NCBI GenBank assembly: GCA_021778895.1
Contig: JAJYBR010000001.1
Location: 292,386 to 356,385 of the forward strand
From: Actinomycetes bacterium
GTDB lineage: Bacteria; Actinomycetota; Acidimicrobiia; Acidimicrobiales; RAAP-2
DNA: 64,000 nucleotides
Reading direction: 5' to 3'
Under the pieces are notes generated by a model. It searched no databases and was not told where the DNA came from. It saw only the letters and a program-made list of their open reading frames with translations. Each line of letters begins with the position of its first letter. Within the stretch, counting starts at the first letter, position 1. Below are positions 43,351 through 52,381 of this stretch, piece after piece. The translations under genes were made by a program, and so were the position numbers.

Positions 43351-43974
43351 CTAGAGATACGTGCGCAGCACCGACACGACACGGCCGTAGATCACGACGT
43401 CGTCGGCGGCGAACTCCATGGGCTCGAGTTGCGCGTTCTCGGGCTTCAGCACGACGCGCGAGCCCTGGGGGAAGTAGCGCTTGATGGTCGACTCCCCATC
43501 GGGAATGCCCGCGACGACGATCTCGCCGATCTCCGCCGTCTTTTGGCGCGCGACCACGACGAGGTCGCCCGGCAGGATTCCGGCATCGACCATCGAGGTG
43601 CCGCGGACGCGCAGGACGAAGCAGTCGCTGCGACCCACCAGTGCTTCGGGCAGCGAGATCGTGTCGTGGTCGGTCTCCTCGCCCAGCACGCCCGTTCCGG
43701 CAGCCACGTCGCCGACCAACGCGAGCTCGCGCACCCCCGCGGTCACCTGGGGGACGGCCGGCATCTTCACCGTCAGCGTCCGGGGCTGCTGCGGGTTCTT
43801 CGCCAGGTAGCCCGCCGAGCGCAGCACGGAGATGTGATTGGCGACCGTGGCCGGCGACTTCAGACCCACGTGATCACCGATTTCGCGAATCGTGGGGGGA
43901 AAGCTCCTCTCCCTCTGACAGGTGGCGATGTACTCCAGGATCTGTCGACGGATGGGGGACAGGACCTCGGCCAT
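43351..43974 (-). CDS. lexA: LexA repressor
   Basis: LexA represses the SOS regulon and cleaves itself when RecA is activated. The 207-residue product starts at ATG 43974 (longer in-frame starts run through its own operator). The winged helix has IREIGDHVGLKSPATVANHISVLRSAGYL. The cleavage site is Ala92-Gly93 in LVGDVAAGTG; the catalytic pair is Ser127 (RGTSMVDAGI) and Lys165 (STIKRYF). An SOS box sits 15 bases upstream, so it should repress itself. A LysM gene with the same box lies 9.8 kb away in the opposite direction. Confidence 0.95.
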   Translation of the reverse strand: MAEVLSPIRRQILEYIATCQRERSFPPTIREIGDHVGLKSPATVANHISVLRSAGYLAKNPQQPRTLTVKMPAVPQVTAGVRELALVGDVAAGTGVLGEETDHDTISLPEALVGRSDCFVLRVRGTSMVDAGILPGDLVVVARQKTAEIGEIVVAGIPDGESTIKRYFPQGSRVVLKPENAQLEPMEFAADDVVIYGRVVSVLRTYL

Positions 43975-43988
43975 AACGCTTCCTCTCA

Positions 43989-44002
43989 CGAACACCTGTT
44001 CG
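43989..44002. promoter_or_regulatory. LexA (SOS) box upstream of lexA
   Basis: CGAACACCTGTTCG is a perfect CGAAC-N4-GTTCG palindrome, the actinobacterial/Gram-positive SOS box. It sits 15 bases ahead of the lexA ATG on the minus strand, as expected for autoregulation. The same 14 bases recur at 53737-53750. Confidence 0.88.
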
Positions 44003-44227
44003 CAGTGTACCCCGCCGTGGACCTCTCGGCAATGATCGTCCTCGCTGCCCGCGAGAGGCCGGGTGATGCGGGGCGCCAACGAACAATTGGGGGTCAAGGA
44101 CACTGCTACTGTGCTGCGATGGCCACGGTGGCCTGTGCTGTTTCCGAAGATCGTCGCATGGACGCGTTGCTGCTTCTGCGGGGGGGTCGACGGAAGTGGA
44201 AGTGAAACATTTGAGGAGGACGAGCTG

Positions 44228-45439
44228 ATGAAGCTCCGGTTCAACAAGACGGTGGCGGCCGTGACGTCGAGCGCCGTGTTGCTGATGGCAGCGCCCACTG
44301 TGGGCGTGGTGTCGGCATCGGCTGCGCGCGTGCCGACGTACACCATCGGCTATCAAGGTCCGCTGTCGGGCAGTTACGCATACTTGGGCGAGTACATGTA
44401 CTACGGGGCGCTCGTGGCGATCAACAACGCCAACGCGGGGGCGAAGTTCGGCAAGCTGCCGTTCAAGCTCAAGCTGGCGCGCTTCGACGACCAGGGCTCA
44501 TCGACCATCGCGCCTTCGCAGGCGCAGGCCGCGATTCAGAACCCCTCGCTCGTCGCGGTCGTCGGCCCGGCGTTCTCGGGAGCGACAGAAGCGTCGGAGC
44601 CCTACTACTCCAAGGCCCACATGCCTACGGTGAGTCCGTCGGCGACGGCGGCTGCTCTCGCCAAGGGTGCCCGTAACAACTTCATGCGCGTGGTCGCTGG
44701 TGACGACGTTCAGGGCGCAGCGGACGCGAACTTCCTCGTGAAGTCGCACCACGTGAAGTCTCTGGTCGTCATCAACAACGGCTCGTTCTACGGTGCTGGC
44801 CTGGCGGCAGTCGTCTCCAAGCAGGCCAAGAAGGACGGCGCGAGCGTGACCAACTACACGGACCCCACGACGGGATCCTGCGGTGGCACGGCCTCGACAA
44901 CTGAGTACGCCGCCACGGCGACGCAGATCATGGCCGCGCACGCGGACGGCGTCTACTTCGGTGGGTACTACTGCGGCTTCGGCCTCCTGCTCGGTGCCCT
45001 GTCGAGCGCTGGCTACACCGGCACCATCATGTCGGACGACGGCTCCTGGTCGACCGGGCTCTTCGGTGACACCACGCCGCCGACGGCGGCCAATGGGGTG
45101 TACGTCAGCGAGGCCGGCGGCGGCAACGCGAACCTGACCGGCAAGCTCGCCAGCCAGTTCACCAAGCTGTCCCACCAGAAGGCTCAAGGTGCGACGTACG
45201 CGGCGCAGGCCTACGACGCGACCAACATGATCATCAAGGCGATGCTCTCGATCAAGCGGTCACCCAACATCAAGGTCCTGCGTGGCCAGCTCGTGGTCGA
45301 GCTGCACAAGCTGACCTTCAAGGGCGTGACGGGAACGATCCACTTCCAGGGCAATGGTGACCTGGCCCGCAACTCGATCGTCGAGTTCGCTCAGGCCAAC
45401 GCGTCGACCAAGACGTTCAAGGTCATCGGTCACAGTTGA
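44228..45439 (+). CDS. Branched-chain amino acid ABC transporter, substrate-binding protein
   Basis: The 403-residue secreted protein has a Sec signal peptide (KLRFNKTVAAVTSSAVLLMAAPTVGVVSASA) with a likely cut after ASA. No lipobox cysteine is seen, unusual for a Gram-positive-type binding protein, so how it stays near the membrane is unclear. The mature part is a LivJ-like periplasmic fold: YTIGYQGPLSGSYAYLGEYMYYGALVAINNANA, VAVVGPAFSGATEASEPYYSKAHMPTVSPSAT. ATG 44228 has AGGAGG 8 bases before it. It heads the five-gene liv operon. The long leader 43975-44227 is shared with lexA. Confidence 0.9.
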   Translation: MKLRFNKTVAAVTSSAVLLMAAPTVGVVSASAARVPTYTIGYQGPLSGSYAYLGEYMYYGALVAINNANAGAKFGKLPFKLKLARFDDQGSSTIAPSQAQAAIQNPSLVAVVGPAFSGATEASEPYYSKAHMPTVSPSATAAALAKGARNNFMRVVAGDDVQGAADANFLVKSHHVKSLVVINNGSFYGAGLAAVVSKQAKKDGASVTNYTDPTTGSCGGTASTTEYAATATQIMAAHADGVYFGGYYCGFGLLLGALSSAGYTGTIMSDDGSWSTGLFGDTTPPTAANGVYVSEAGGGNANLTGKLASQFTKLSHQKAQGATYAAQAYDATNMIIKAMLSIKRSPNIKVLRGQLVVELHKLTFKGVTGTIHFQGNGDLARNSIVEFAQANASTKTFKVIGHS

Positions 45440-45468
45440 GCCAGTTGTAAGTTCCGCAGTTCCATGGG

Positions 45469-45500
45469 GCGGGCGCCGCGAGACATCTCGCGGCGCCCGC
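45469..45500 (+). terminator. Strong hairpin between binding protein and permease genes
   Basis: GCGGGCGCCGCGAGA (45469-45483) and TCTCGCGGCGCCCGC (45486-45500) are perfectly complementary over 15 bp. No T-run follows. Such hairpins after an ABC binding-protein gene usually protect its mRNA or stop most transcripts, so that the binding protein is made in excess over the permease. Confidence 0.7.
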
Positions 45501-45513
45501 ACCATGCCAACAA

Positions 45514-46488
45514 GTGGAGAAATCGGTGGGAGCATTCGCGCATTATCTGACGAGTCACTTCTCGACGCTGCGCCTGGAGTTCTGGGGCCTGCTCGTGGGT
45601 GGTGTCGCCAACGGTCTGATCTACGGGATGGTGGCAGTCGGGTACACGCTGGTGTACGGCGTTCTGCGGCTGATCAACTTCGCCCACTCCGAGATCGTGA
45701 TGACCGGCGGCTTCACGAGCTACTTCGTGCTGCGAGGAGTCATCGGGACGTCCATCCCCAACGGGTGGGCGACCGTGTGGATCCTCGTCGTGGGCATGGT
45801 GGCCGGCGGCGTCTCGGGCGCCGTGATGGCGATGCTCGTCGAACGGGTGGCATACCGGCCCCTGCGCCGACGGCGCGCCCCCCAGCTCGCCTACCTGATC
45901 AGCGCCATCGGTGCCTCCTACTTCCTGTTCAATCTGGCGGGCAAGGAGTTCGGGCGCGTGCTCCTGTCGGTGCCCCAGCCCTACATCAACCACCCGATCT
46001 TCTCGATCTTCGGGGCGCCGGTCCAGCTGTACTACATGGTCATCGTCATCGCGAGCGCCGCGATGCTGATCCTCGCCGACCAGTTCGTCGGCCGCACGCG
46101 CCTAGGTCGCGGACTGCGGGCCGTGGCCCAGGACTCCGAGACCGCCTCGCTCCTGGGCGTCGACGTCAACCGCACGATCGCCCTGACCTTCGCGCTCGGT
46201 GGCGCCCTCGGGGGGATCGGCGGATTCCTGCTCGGCCTCGGTACCGGCGTCGTCTATACCATGGGCTTCGTGCCCGCCCTCAAGGCGTTCACGGCGGCGG
46301 TGCTGGGTGGTATCGGCAACCTGCGCGGCGCGATGATCGGCGGCGTCCTGCTCGGCGTCGTCGAGAGCCTGTCGATCGCCTTCGTCCAGCCCGCCTACAT
46401 CGACGTGGTGGCCTTCGGAATCCTCGTCCTCGTCCTGCTGGTGCGTCCGACGGGGATCCTCGGCGAGCGACTCGGGCGGGCCGCATGA
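45514..46488 (+). CDS. livH: Branched-chain amino acid ABC transporter permease (LivH type)
   Basis: The 324-residue membrane protein has about eight helices and the LivH signature GLVVGG-like start (LLVGGVANGLIYGMVAVGYTLVYGVLRLINFAHSEIVMTGGF). The cytoplasmic coupling segment TRLGRGLRAVAQDSETASLLGVDVNRTI follows, then PALKAFTAAVLGGIGNLRGAMIGG. GTG 45514 is the first start; GTG 45526 is possible. It overlaps livM by four bases. Confidence 0.93.
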   Translation: MEKSVGAFAHYLTSHFSTLRLEFWGLLVGGVANGLIYGMVAVGYTLVYGVLRLINFAHSEIVMTGGFTSYFVLRGVIGTSIPNGWATVWILVVGMVAGGVSGAVMAMLVERVAYRPLRRRRAPQLAYLISAIGASYFLFNLAGKEFGRVLLSVPQPYINHPIFSIFGAPVQLYYMVIVIASAAMLILADQFVGRTRLGRGLRAVAQDSETASLLGVDVNRTIALTFALGGALGGIGGFLLGLGTGVVYTMGFVPALKAFTAAVLGGIGNLRGAMIGGVLLGVVESLSIAFVQPAYIDVVAFGILVLVLLVRPTGILGERLGRAA

Positions 46489-47855
46489 GCCGCATCACGA
46501 CCGCTTTGCGCACCCCGATGTCGCGCCGGCTCATTACGTCTCTCGCGACGATGGCCGTCGTTGCCTTGATGACCGGCCCCTCGGGCTCGGCGACGCAGCC
46601 CACGGTCGGGCCGAGCGGCTCGTTCGGCGAACACGTCTCGATCTTCGGCCTCTTCCCCGGTCCCCGGTGGCTGCTCTTCTTCATCTTCGCTCTCGTGATG
46701 TGGGGAATCTGGAGTTTTTGGCTGCGGCGGGGCACGACAATTCGGACCGCGGCCAGCACCCTCACGACACCCCCGAAGCGGGCTTTCGCGCACCGGCCGG
46801 TGCGCTGGGGCTTCTACGTCGTCCTGATCTTCTTGGGTGTGATCTTCCCCCATCTGGTCACCAGCCAGTACTGGCAAAGCGTGATGGTCGAGCAGATCGC
46901 CGTCTTCGTCCTGCTGGCACTGGGCCTCAACGTCGTCGTCGGGTTCGCCGGGCTCCTCGACCTAGGGTTCGTGGCCTTCTACGCGATCGGCGCGTACGCC
47001 ACTGCCTGGGTGACGGGCTCGCTTCCCACCCCGGCTCCCTTCGGCATCCACCTGAACCCCTTCTTCGCGATCCCGGTGGCCATTGCGCTGGTCATGATCG
47101 CGGGCGTCCTGCTCGGGACGCCGACGCTGCGCCTCCGGGGCGACTACCTGGCGATTGTGACCCTCGGTTTCGGGGAGATCATCACGATCTTCGCCAACAA
47201 CCTGTACGGCATCACGGGAGGCTCCTACGGCTCTGGCGGCGTGACCGGCAAGCACGGCATCCCGCATTTCTCGATCAACCTCGGACCGATCCACTACCGA
47301 TGGACCCTGAATCCGGTGCCGTACTACTACCTGATCCTGGTGTTCGTCGTGATCTTCATCGTGGCGTTCTCGCTCCTCGAGCACTCCCGGGTCGGGCGGG
47401 CGTGGACGGCCATCCGCGAGGACGAGGTGGCTGCCGAGTCCGTGGGCATCAACCCGCTGAAGTACAAGGTCATGGCCTTCGCTATCGGTGCCGCGAGTGC
47501 CGGGTTCGCTGGCGTGGTGACGGCGGCCCAGACGATCTTCATCTTCCCGGCGACGTTCACGCTCCAGGTGTCGATCAACATCCTCGCCCTGGTCATCTTC
47601 GGTGGAATGGGCTCCATCGCCGGAGTCGCCGTGGGGGCCATGGTGATCCAGACGGGCTCGATGTACCTGCTGCACACGCCGCCCGCGGGCTACCAGCCGG
47701 CGGACCTGTACATGTACCTCGGCGCGCTGCTAATGGTCACGATGATCTTCCGGCCCATGGGACTGATCCCGTCGCGGCGTCGTCGCCGCGAGATCGTGCT
47801 GACCGAGTCGGGTGAGGGGCACATGAACGAGGTGCTGTCGGGGGAGAACCCGTGA
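46485..47855 (+). CDS. livM: Branched-chain amino acid ABC transporter permease (LivM type)
   Basis: The 456-residue second permease has the LivM core: LLALGLNVVVGFAGLLDLGFVAFYAIGAYATAW, TPTLRLRGDYLAIVTLGFGEII and GRAWTAIREDEVAAESVGINPLKYKVMAFAIGAASAGFAG. About 120 residues precede the core, with two extra hydrophobic segments (LITSLATMAVVALMTG and WLLFFIFALVMWGIWSFW), an extension also known in some LivM proteins. ATG 46485 overlaps livH, and its stop overlaps livG. Confidence 0.93.
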   Translation: MSRITTALRTPMSRRLITSLATMAVVALMTGPSGSATQPTVGPSGSFGEHVSIFGLFPGPRWLLFFIFALVMWGIWSFWLRRGTTIRTAASTLTTPPKRAFAHRPVRWGFYVVLIFLGVIFPHLVTSQYWQSVMVEQIAVFVLLALGLNVVVGFAGLLDLGFVAFYAIGAYATAWVTGSLPTPAPFGIHLNPFFAIPVAIALVMIAGVLLGTPTLRLRGDYLAIVTLGFGEIITIFANNLYGITGGSYGSGGVTGKHGIPHFSINLGPIHYRWTLNPVPYYYLILVFVVIFIVAFSLLEHSRVGRAWTAIREDEVAAESVGINPLKYKVMAFAIGAASAGFAGVVTAAQTIFIFPATFTLQVSINILALVIFGGMGSIAGVAVGAMVIQTGSMYLLHTPPAGYQPADLYMYLGALLMVTMIFRPMGLIPSRRRRREIVLTESGEGHMNEVLSGENP

Positions 47856-48649
47856 GCGAGTCCATCTTCGTCGTGGACCACGTGACCCTCCGCTTCGGCG
47901 GTGTCGTCTCGCTGAACGACGTGTCCTTGCACATGGACCGCGGGGAGATCCTTGCCGTGATCGGCCCCAACGGGGCGGGCAAGACGTCCTTGTTCAACTC
48001 GCTGACCGGTGTCTACCGGCCCCAGGTCGGCTCGATCACCCTGACGCGCCAAGACGGGTCGACGATGGAGGTGATCGGGAAGAAGGCCCATCGCGTCAGC
48101 GCGACCGGCGTCGCGCGGACCTTCCAGGCATCCCGGATGTTCAGCGCCCTGACGGCCTACGAGAACGTGAAGATCGGTGCCGAGTCGCACCGGGGTATCG
48201 GCGTCGTGGGCGCGATGCTCCGCGGGCCACTGACACGCCGCGACGAGCGCCAGTCCGACGATCGCACCGTCAAGCTCCTGCAGTTCGTCGGGCTCCAGGA
48301 CCGGGCGAACACCATCTCCTCGTCACTGTCCTACGGCGACCGGCGGCGCCTGGAGATCGCCCGCGGCCTGGCGACCCAGCCCCAGGTCCTCCTGCTGGAC
48401 GAGCCGGCGGCAGGGACCAACCCCTCGGAGAAGCGGGAGCTGGCCACCTTGATCCGTCGGGTGCGAGATGAGATGGGCGTGTCGATCCTGCTGATCGAGC
48501 ACGACATGAAGCTCGTGATGTCGCTGGCCGAGCGGCTCTACGTCTTGAACTTCGGGAGCGTCATCGCTGAGGGAACCCCCGATGAGATTCGTGCCAACCC
48601 CGTGGTCATCGACGCGTACCTCGGGACCACCAGCACTGCGGAGGCCTGA
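47852..48649 (+). CDS. livG: Branched-chain amino acid ABC transporter ATP-binding protein (LivG type)
   Basis: The 265-residue ATPase has Walker A GPNGAGKTSLFNSL, the LivG-typical VARTFQASRMFSALTAYENVKIG, signature SLSYGDRRRLEIARGLAT, Walker B VLLLDEPAAGTNPSE and the switch His in LLIEHDMKLVMSLAERLYVLNFG. GTG 47852. It ends on the first base of livF. Confidence 0.95.
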   Translation: MSESIFVVDHVTLRFGGVVSLNDVSLHMDRGEILAVIGPNGAGKTSLFNSLTGVYRPQVGSITLTRQDGSTMEVIGKKAHRVSATGVARTFQASRMFSALTAYENVKIGAESHRGIGVVGAMLRGPLTRRDERQSDDRTVKLLQFVGLQDRANTISSSLSYGDRRRLEIARGLATQPQVLLLDEPAAGTNPSEKRELATLIRRVRDEMGVSILLIEHDMKLVMSLAERLYVLNFGSVIAEGTPDEIRANPVVIDAYLGTTSTAEA

Positions 48650-49359
48650 TGAAGCTCGAGGTACGTGACGCCGTCGTGCGCTACGGGGCGATCACGGCAC
48701 TGCACGGGGTGTCCTTCGACGTGGACGAGGGCGAGATCGTGACGCTGCTCGGGGCCAACGGGGCCGGCAAGACGACGACCCTGCGGATGCTCTCGGGGCT
48801 GCACGGCGTGACCAGCGGCCACATCTTGTTCGAGGGCCGCGACGTGTCGGCCACACCGGCCCACGAGTTCATCACGCTTGGCATCGGTCACGTGCCCGAG
48901 GGTCGTCGGATCTTCCCTCAGATGACCGTGGAGGAGAACCTGGAGATGGGCGCCTTCGCGCGCAAGGGCTCCTACAGCGACGATCTCGAGCGCATGTACA
49001 CGACATTCCCTATCTTGAAGGAGCGCCGCAAGCAGCTCGGTGGCAACCTGTCGGGTGGGGAGCAGCAGATGCTGGCCATTGGCCGGGCCCTGATGGGGCA
49101 GCCGCGCCTGCTGCTGCTCGACGAGCCCTCGATGGGCCTGGCGCCGATGGTGGTCGAGTCGATCTTCCGCATCATCGGCGAGATCCGGGACGCGGGCACG
49201 ACGATCCTGCTGGTGGAGCAGAACGCCGCCCAGGCGCTGCGCCTCGCGGATCGCGGCTACGTCTTGGAGAACGGGCGGATCGCCCTGGCCGACCGGGCCG
49301 ACGTGCTGCTCACCGATCCGCGGGTGCGAGCCGTCTACCTGGGGGAGGACGCCGTCTGA
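48649..49359 (+). CDS. livF: Branched-chain amino acid ABC transporter ATP-binding protein (LivF type)
   Basis: The 236-residue ATPase has Walker A GANGAGKTTTLRMLSGL, the LivF-typical GIGHVPEGRRIFPQMTVEENLEMGAF, signature NLSGGEQQMLAIGRALM, Walker B LLLLDEPSMGLAPMVVE and LLVEQNAAQALRLADRGYVLENG. It completes a full transporter (binding protein, two permeases, two ATPases). Confidence 0.95.
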   Translation: MKLEVRDAVVRYGAITALHGVSFDVDEGEIVTLLGANGAGKTTTLRMLSGLHGVTSGHILFEGRDVSATPAHEFITLGIGHVPEGRRIFPQMTVEENLEMGAFARKGSYSDDLERMYTTFPILKERRKQLGGNLSGGEQQMLAIGRALMGQPRLLLLDEPSMGLAPMVVESIFRIIGEIRDAGTTILLVEQNAAQALRLADRGYVLENGRIALADRADVLLTDPRVRAVYLGEDAV

Positions 49360-49383
49360 ACGGAGGCGCCTGAGCGGCCGGTG

Positions 49384-49402
49384 CACCACGAGACGGGTGG
49401 TG
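49384..49402 (+). terminator. Weak hairpin after the liv operon
   Basis: CACCAC (49384-49389) and GTGGTG (49397-49402) form a 6-bp stem with a 7-nt loop, 25 bases after livF. No T-run follows, so the terminator role is only suggested. Confidence 0.3.
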
Positions 49403-49407
49403 GGCGT

Positions 49408-49433
49408 TATAGTTACTTAACGTTAAGTAACTA
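49408..49433 (+). promoter_or_regulatory. 24-bp palindromic operator overlapping a -10 box (MarR-type)
   Basis: Bases 49410-49433 are a perfect 24-bp palindrome, centre AAC/GTT at 49421/49422, with half-site AGTTACTTAAC. It is strikingly AT-rich for this genome. The -10-like TATAGT (49408-49413) overlaps its left edge. The start codon of the MFS gene lies 15 bases on, and a MarR regulator gene is the next gene in the operon. It is therefore very likely the site where that regulator binds. Confidence 0.82.
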
Positions 49434-49448
49434 CTGAAGGGGCCCCGG

Positions 49449-51212
49449 ATGAGCGCGTTACGCGACCCGAACGATCATCGCTACCGCTGGATCGCCCTGA
49501 CCAACACCACGCTGGGCATCTTCATGGCGACGATCAACGGCTCGATCATCCTGATCTCGCTGCCAGCGGTGTTCCGCGGGGTGGGCATCAATCCGCTGTC
49601 GTCGAGCAACGTCGGCTATCTCCTGTGGCTGCTCCAGGGCTACCTGCTCGTCACGGCGGTGCTGGTCGTGAGCCTCGGACGCCTGGGAGACATCTTGGGC
49701 CGGGTGCGGATCTACAACCTGGGATTCGCGGTGTTCACCGGGGCGGCGATCCTGCTGTCCCTCGATCCCCTGCGGGGCGGTGGCGGCGCCTTGTGGCTGG
49801 TGCTCTGGCGCGTCGTGCAGGGCGTGGGCGGGGCCATGCTCTTCGCCAACTCGAGCGCCATCATCGTGGACGCCTTTCCGGAGGATCGCCGCGGATTCGC
49901 CGTGGGCATCAATCAGGTGGCCGCCATCGGCGGCTCGTTCGTGGGCCTGATCCTGGGCGGGCTGCTGTCGATCGTCGACTGGCGGATCATCTTCTGGGTG
50001 TCGGTGCCCTTCGGCCTGCTCGGAACGGTGTGGGCCTATCTCAGCCTGCACGACAACGGGGTCCGTACGCCCGCCCGCATCGACTGGTGGGGCAACGCCA
50101 CCTTCGCCGTCGGACTGACGTCGATCTTGGTCGCCATCGTGTACGGGATCCAGCCCTACGGGACGAGTTCGATGGGCTGGACGTCTCCCCTGGTGGTGTC
50201 GGCACTGGCCATCGGGGTCGTCTTCCTCGCCGGGTTCCTGTGGATCGAGCTGCGGGTGCCCGAGCCGATGTTCAACTTGCGGCTGTTCCGCATTCGCGCC
50301 TTCGCCGCGGGCAGTGCGGCCGCCTTCTTGTCCGCGGTCGCCCGTGGTGGCTTGCAGTTCATGCTGATCATCTGGCTCCAGGGCATCTGGCTGCCCCTCC
50401 ACGGCTTCAACTTCACGTCGACGCCCCTGTGGGCGGGTATTTACCTGCTGCCGCTGACCCTGGGCTTCCTGGTGGCGGGGCCGCTCTCGGGGGCCCTGTC
50501 GGACCGGCACGGCGCACGGGCGTTGTCCACGACCGGCATGGCGCTGTTCGCGGTGAGCTTCATCGGGTTGCTGATGATCCCGACGAACTTCCCGTACTGG
50601 GCCTTCGCGGTCATGGTGGCGCTCAACGGCGTCGGCGGCGGCATGTTCTCGGCTCCCAACACCACGGCGGTCATGAATGCCGTACCGCCCTCGCAGCGTG
50701 GCGCAGCAGCCGGCATCCAGTCGGCGTTCATGAACGCGGGCATGGTCTTGTCCATCGGCATCTTCTTCTCGCTGATGGTGGCGGGCCTGACCAACTCGCT
50801 GCCCGGTTCGCTCCTGCGCGGCCTGTCGCGGCACGGCGTCGCTCCGGCAACGGCCCACGCGGTGGCCCACCTGCCGGCCGTGGCCTCCATCTTCTCGTCG
50901 TTCCTCGGCTACAACCCGCTGCGCACGCTGCTGGTCTCGCCCGCGGCGGCCCACGTGACCCATGCCCAGTGGGCGGTCCTGACGGGGAAGGGATTTTTCC
51001 CCAGCCTCATCGTGAGTCCCTTCCACCACGGTCTGATCATCGTGTTCCTGGCCGCGTTCGTCATGAGTGTCATCGGCGCCGTCGCCTCGGTGCTGCGGGG
51101 CGGGCGCTTCGTCTTCAAGCACCACACGCCCCACGAGCACGTGGGCGACCTGACGCTCGCGGGCGCAGCGGTGCCCGGCGAGCTGGCCATCGAGAGCGAC
51201 GTGGTGCGATGA
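49449..51212 (+). CDS. MFS drug-efflux transporter, DHA2 (EmrB/QacA) family
   Basis: The 587-residue protein has about fourteen hydrophobic helices. It shows DHA2 features: [21 protein letters not shown] (antiporter start with the A-T-I/D-x-S-I motif), [29 protein letters not shown] (motif A), [53 protein letters not shown] (motif C), and [13 protein letters not shown] in the second half. It probably exports toxic hydrophobic compounds. Its stop overlaps the marR start by four bases. Both genes appear controlled from the palindrome at 49410-49433. Confidence 0.9.
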   Translation: MSALRDPNDHRYRWIALTNTTLGIFMATINGSIILISLPAVFRGVGINPLSSSNVGYLLWLLQGYLLVTAVLVVSLGRLGDILGRVRIYNLGFAVFTGAAILLSLDPLRGGGGALWLVLWRVVQGVGGAMLFANSSAIIVDAFPEDRRGFAVGINQVAAIGGSFVGLILGGLLSIVDWRIIFWVSVPFGLLGTVWAYLSLHDNGVRTPARIDWWGNATFAVGLTSILVAIVYGIQPYGTSSMGWTSPLVVSALAIGVVFLAGFLWIELRVPEPMFNLRLFRIRAFAAGSAAAFLSAVARGGLQFMLIIWLQGIWLPLHGFNFTSTPLWAGIYLLPLTLGFLVAGPLSGALSDRHGARALSTTGMALFAVSFIGLLMIPTNFPYWAFAVMVALNGVGGGMFSAPNTTAVMNAVPPSQRGAAAGIQSAFMNAGMVLSIGIFFSLMVAGLTNSLPGSLLRGLSRHGVAPATAHAVAHLPAVASIFSSFLGYNPLRTLLVSPAAAHVTHAQWAVLTGKGFFPSLIVSPFHHGLIIVFLAAFVMSVIGAVASVLRGGRFVFKHHTPHEHVGDLTLAGAAVPGELAIESDVVR

Positions 51213-51631
51213 CGAGACGCGTCGTGAGCACGGCCGCGCGGTTGCAGCTAGTGACCGGACGCCTGATGCGCATGATCCGGCGGCACGGGGCGGCCGGGAT
51301 GTCGGCGTCCCAGATCTCCGCCCTGGCGACCATCGAAGAGAGCGGCCCGTTGCGGATGAATTCGCTGGCCACCCACGAGTCTTTGGTCGCGCCAGCAGTG
51401 ACGCGACTGGTCGCGGGACTCGAGGAACGCGGCCTGATCCAGCGCTGCGCCGACCCGGCCGATGGCCGGGCGGCGCTGGTCTCGCTCACGCCGGCGGGCG
51501 CGGCGACCCTGGTGGAGCTGCGCCGCGCCCGCGCCGTCGGGATCGAGGAGCGACTGGCGACGCTCAGTCCAGAGGAGCGCAAAGTCTTGGAGCAGGCCCT
51601 CCCGATCCTGGAGCGACTCGCCCAGTCCTGA
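51209..51631 (+). CDS. MarR family transcriptional regulator
   Basis: The 140-residue winged-helix protein reads [70 protein letters not shown], with the D-x-R-D/A-G-R-A wing ([13 protein letters not shown]) of MarR proteins. ATG 51209 overlaps the transporter stop. It most likely represses the efflux operon by binding the upstream palindrome; its ligand is unknown. Confidence 0.9.
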   Translation: MTRRVVSTAARLQLVTGRLMRMIRRHGAAGMSASQISALATIEESGPLRMNSLATHESLVAPAVTRLVAGLEERGLIQRCADPADGRAALVSLTPAGAATLVELRRARAVGIEERLATLSPEERKVLEQALPILERLAQS

Positions 51632-51664
51632 CGACCGTTGGGACGTCGCGACGAAGGGAGCGAC

Positions 51665-52381
51665 GTGGACGAGAGCGCGCGGTGCTGGCAGGACGTGGCG
51701 GCGGTGCTGGCCGCCGGGATGGACCGATTGGTACTGTACGGCCCACCGGGAACGGGAAAGACGTACGCCGCGCTGCACCTGGAGACGGGGGGTGTGGTCG
51801 CCGAGCGCCTGACGTGCACCGAGGACCTCACGTCGGCCGAGATCATCGGGTCGTGGATGCCCCGGGGCGATGGCACCTGGGCGTGGCGGCTCGGACCGGC
51901 GCTGCGCGCCTGGACGGCCGCGGGGGGCCGGGGCGGGCGGCTGGTCGTCGATGAGATCGACCGCGCGTCGGGCGACGCCCTGTCCACGCTGCTGACGGTG
52001 ACCGACTCGACGGCGTCGGCGCGTTGGCGCAACCCCGAGACCGGTGAGTGGCTGACACCCGGTCCCGAGTTCTCCGTGGTCGTCACGACGAACCTGGACG
52101 AGCTGGAGGACCTCCCGGCCCCGCTGCGCGACCGGTTCGCGCTCCGGATCCGGATCGACCGCCCGCCGGTCGCCGCCGTGGCGAGTCTCAGCGGCGACCT
52201 GCGCCAGGCGGCCCTGGCCGGGTCACTCGCCGAGGGTCAGCGCCGGACATCCCTGCGCAGCTTCTACGCCTTCGACCAGCTGCGGTCGCACCTGGGCGGG
52301 GACGAGGCGGCCCGGCTGGTCTTTGGCGACGAGCATGCGGCCGACATCCTGGACGCGTTGCGTGTGGCCGTGCTGCGGTGA
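51665..52381 (+). CDS. MoxR-like AAA+ ATPase
   Basis: The 238-residue ATPase has Walker A GPPGTGKT at residues 26-33, Walker B RLVVDEIDRAS, sensor-1 VVVTTNLDELEDLPAPLRDRFALRIRID with the arginine-finger-like DRF. GTG 51665 is chosen from GAAGGGAG 4 bases before it. It is compact for a MoxR protein. It is directly coupled (GTGA overlap at 52378) to a gene with a VWA domain. MoxR-VWA pairs usually act as a chaperone that activates or inserts a cofactor into a partner; no partner enzyme is visible beside it. Confidence 0.85.
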   Translation: MDESARCWQDVAAVLAAGMDRLVLYGPPGTGKTYAALHLETGGVVAERLTCTEDLTSAEIIGSWMPRGDGTWAWRLGPALRAWTAAGGRGGRLVVDEIDRASGDALSTLLTVTDSTASARWRNPETGEWLTPGPEFSVVVTTNLDELEDLPAPLRDRFALRIRIDRPPVAAVASLSGDLRQAALAGSLAEGQRRTSLRSFYAFDQLRSHLGGDEAARLVFGDEHAADILDALRVAVLR

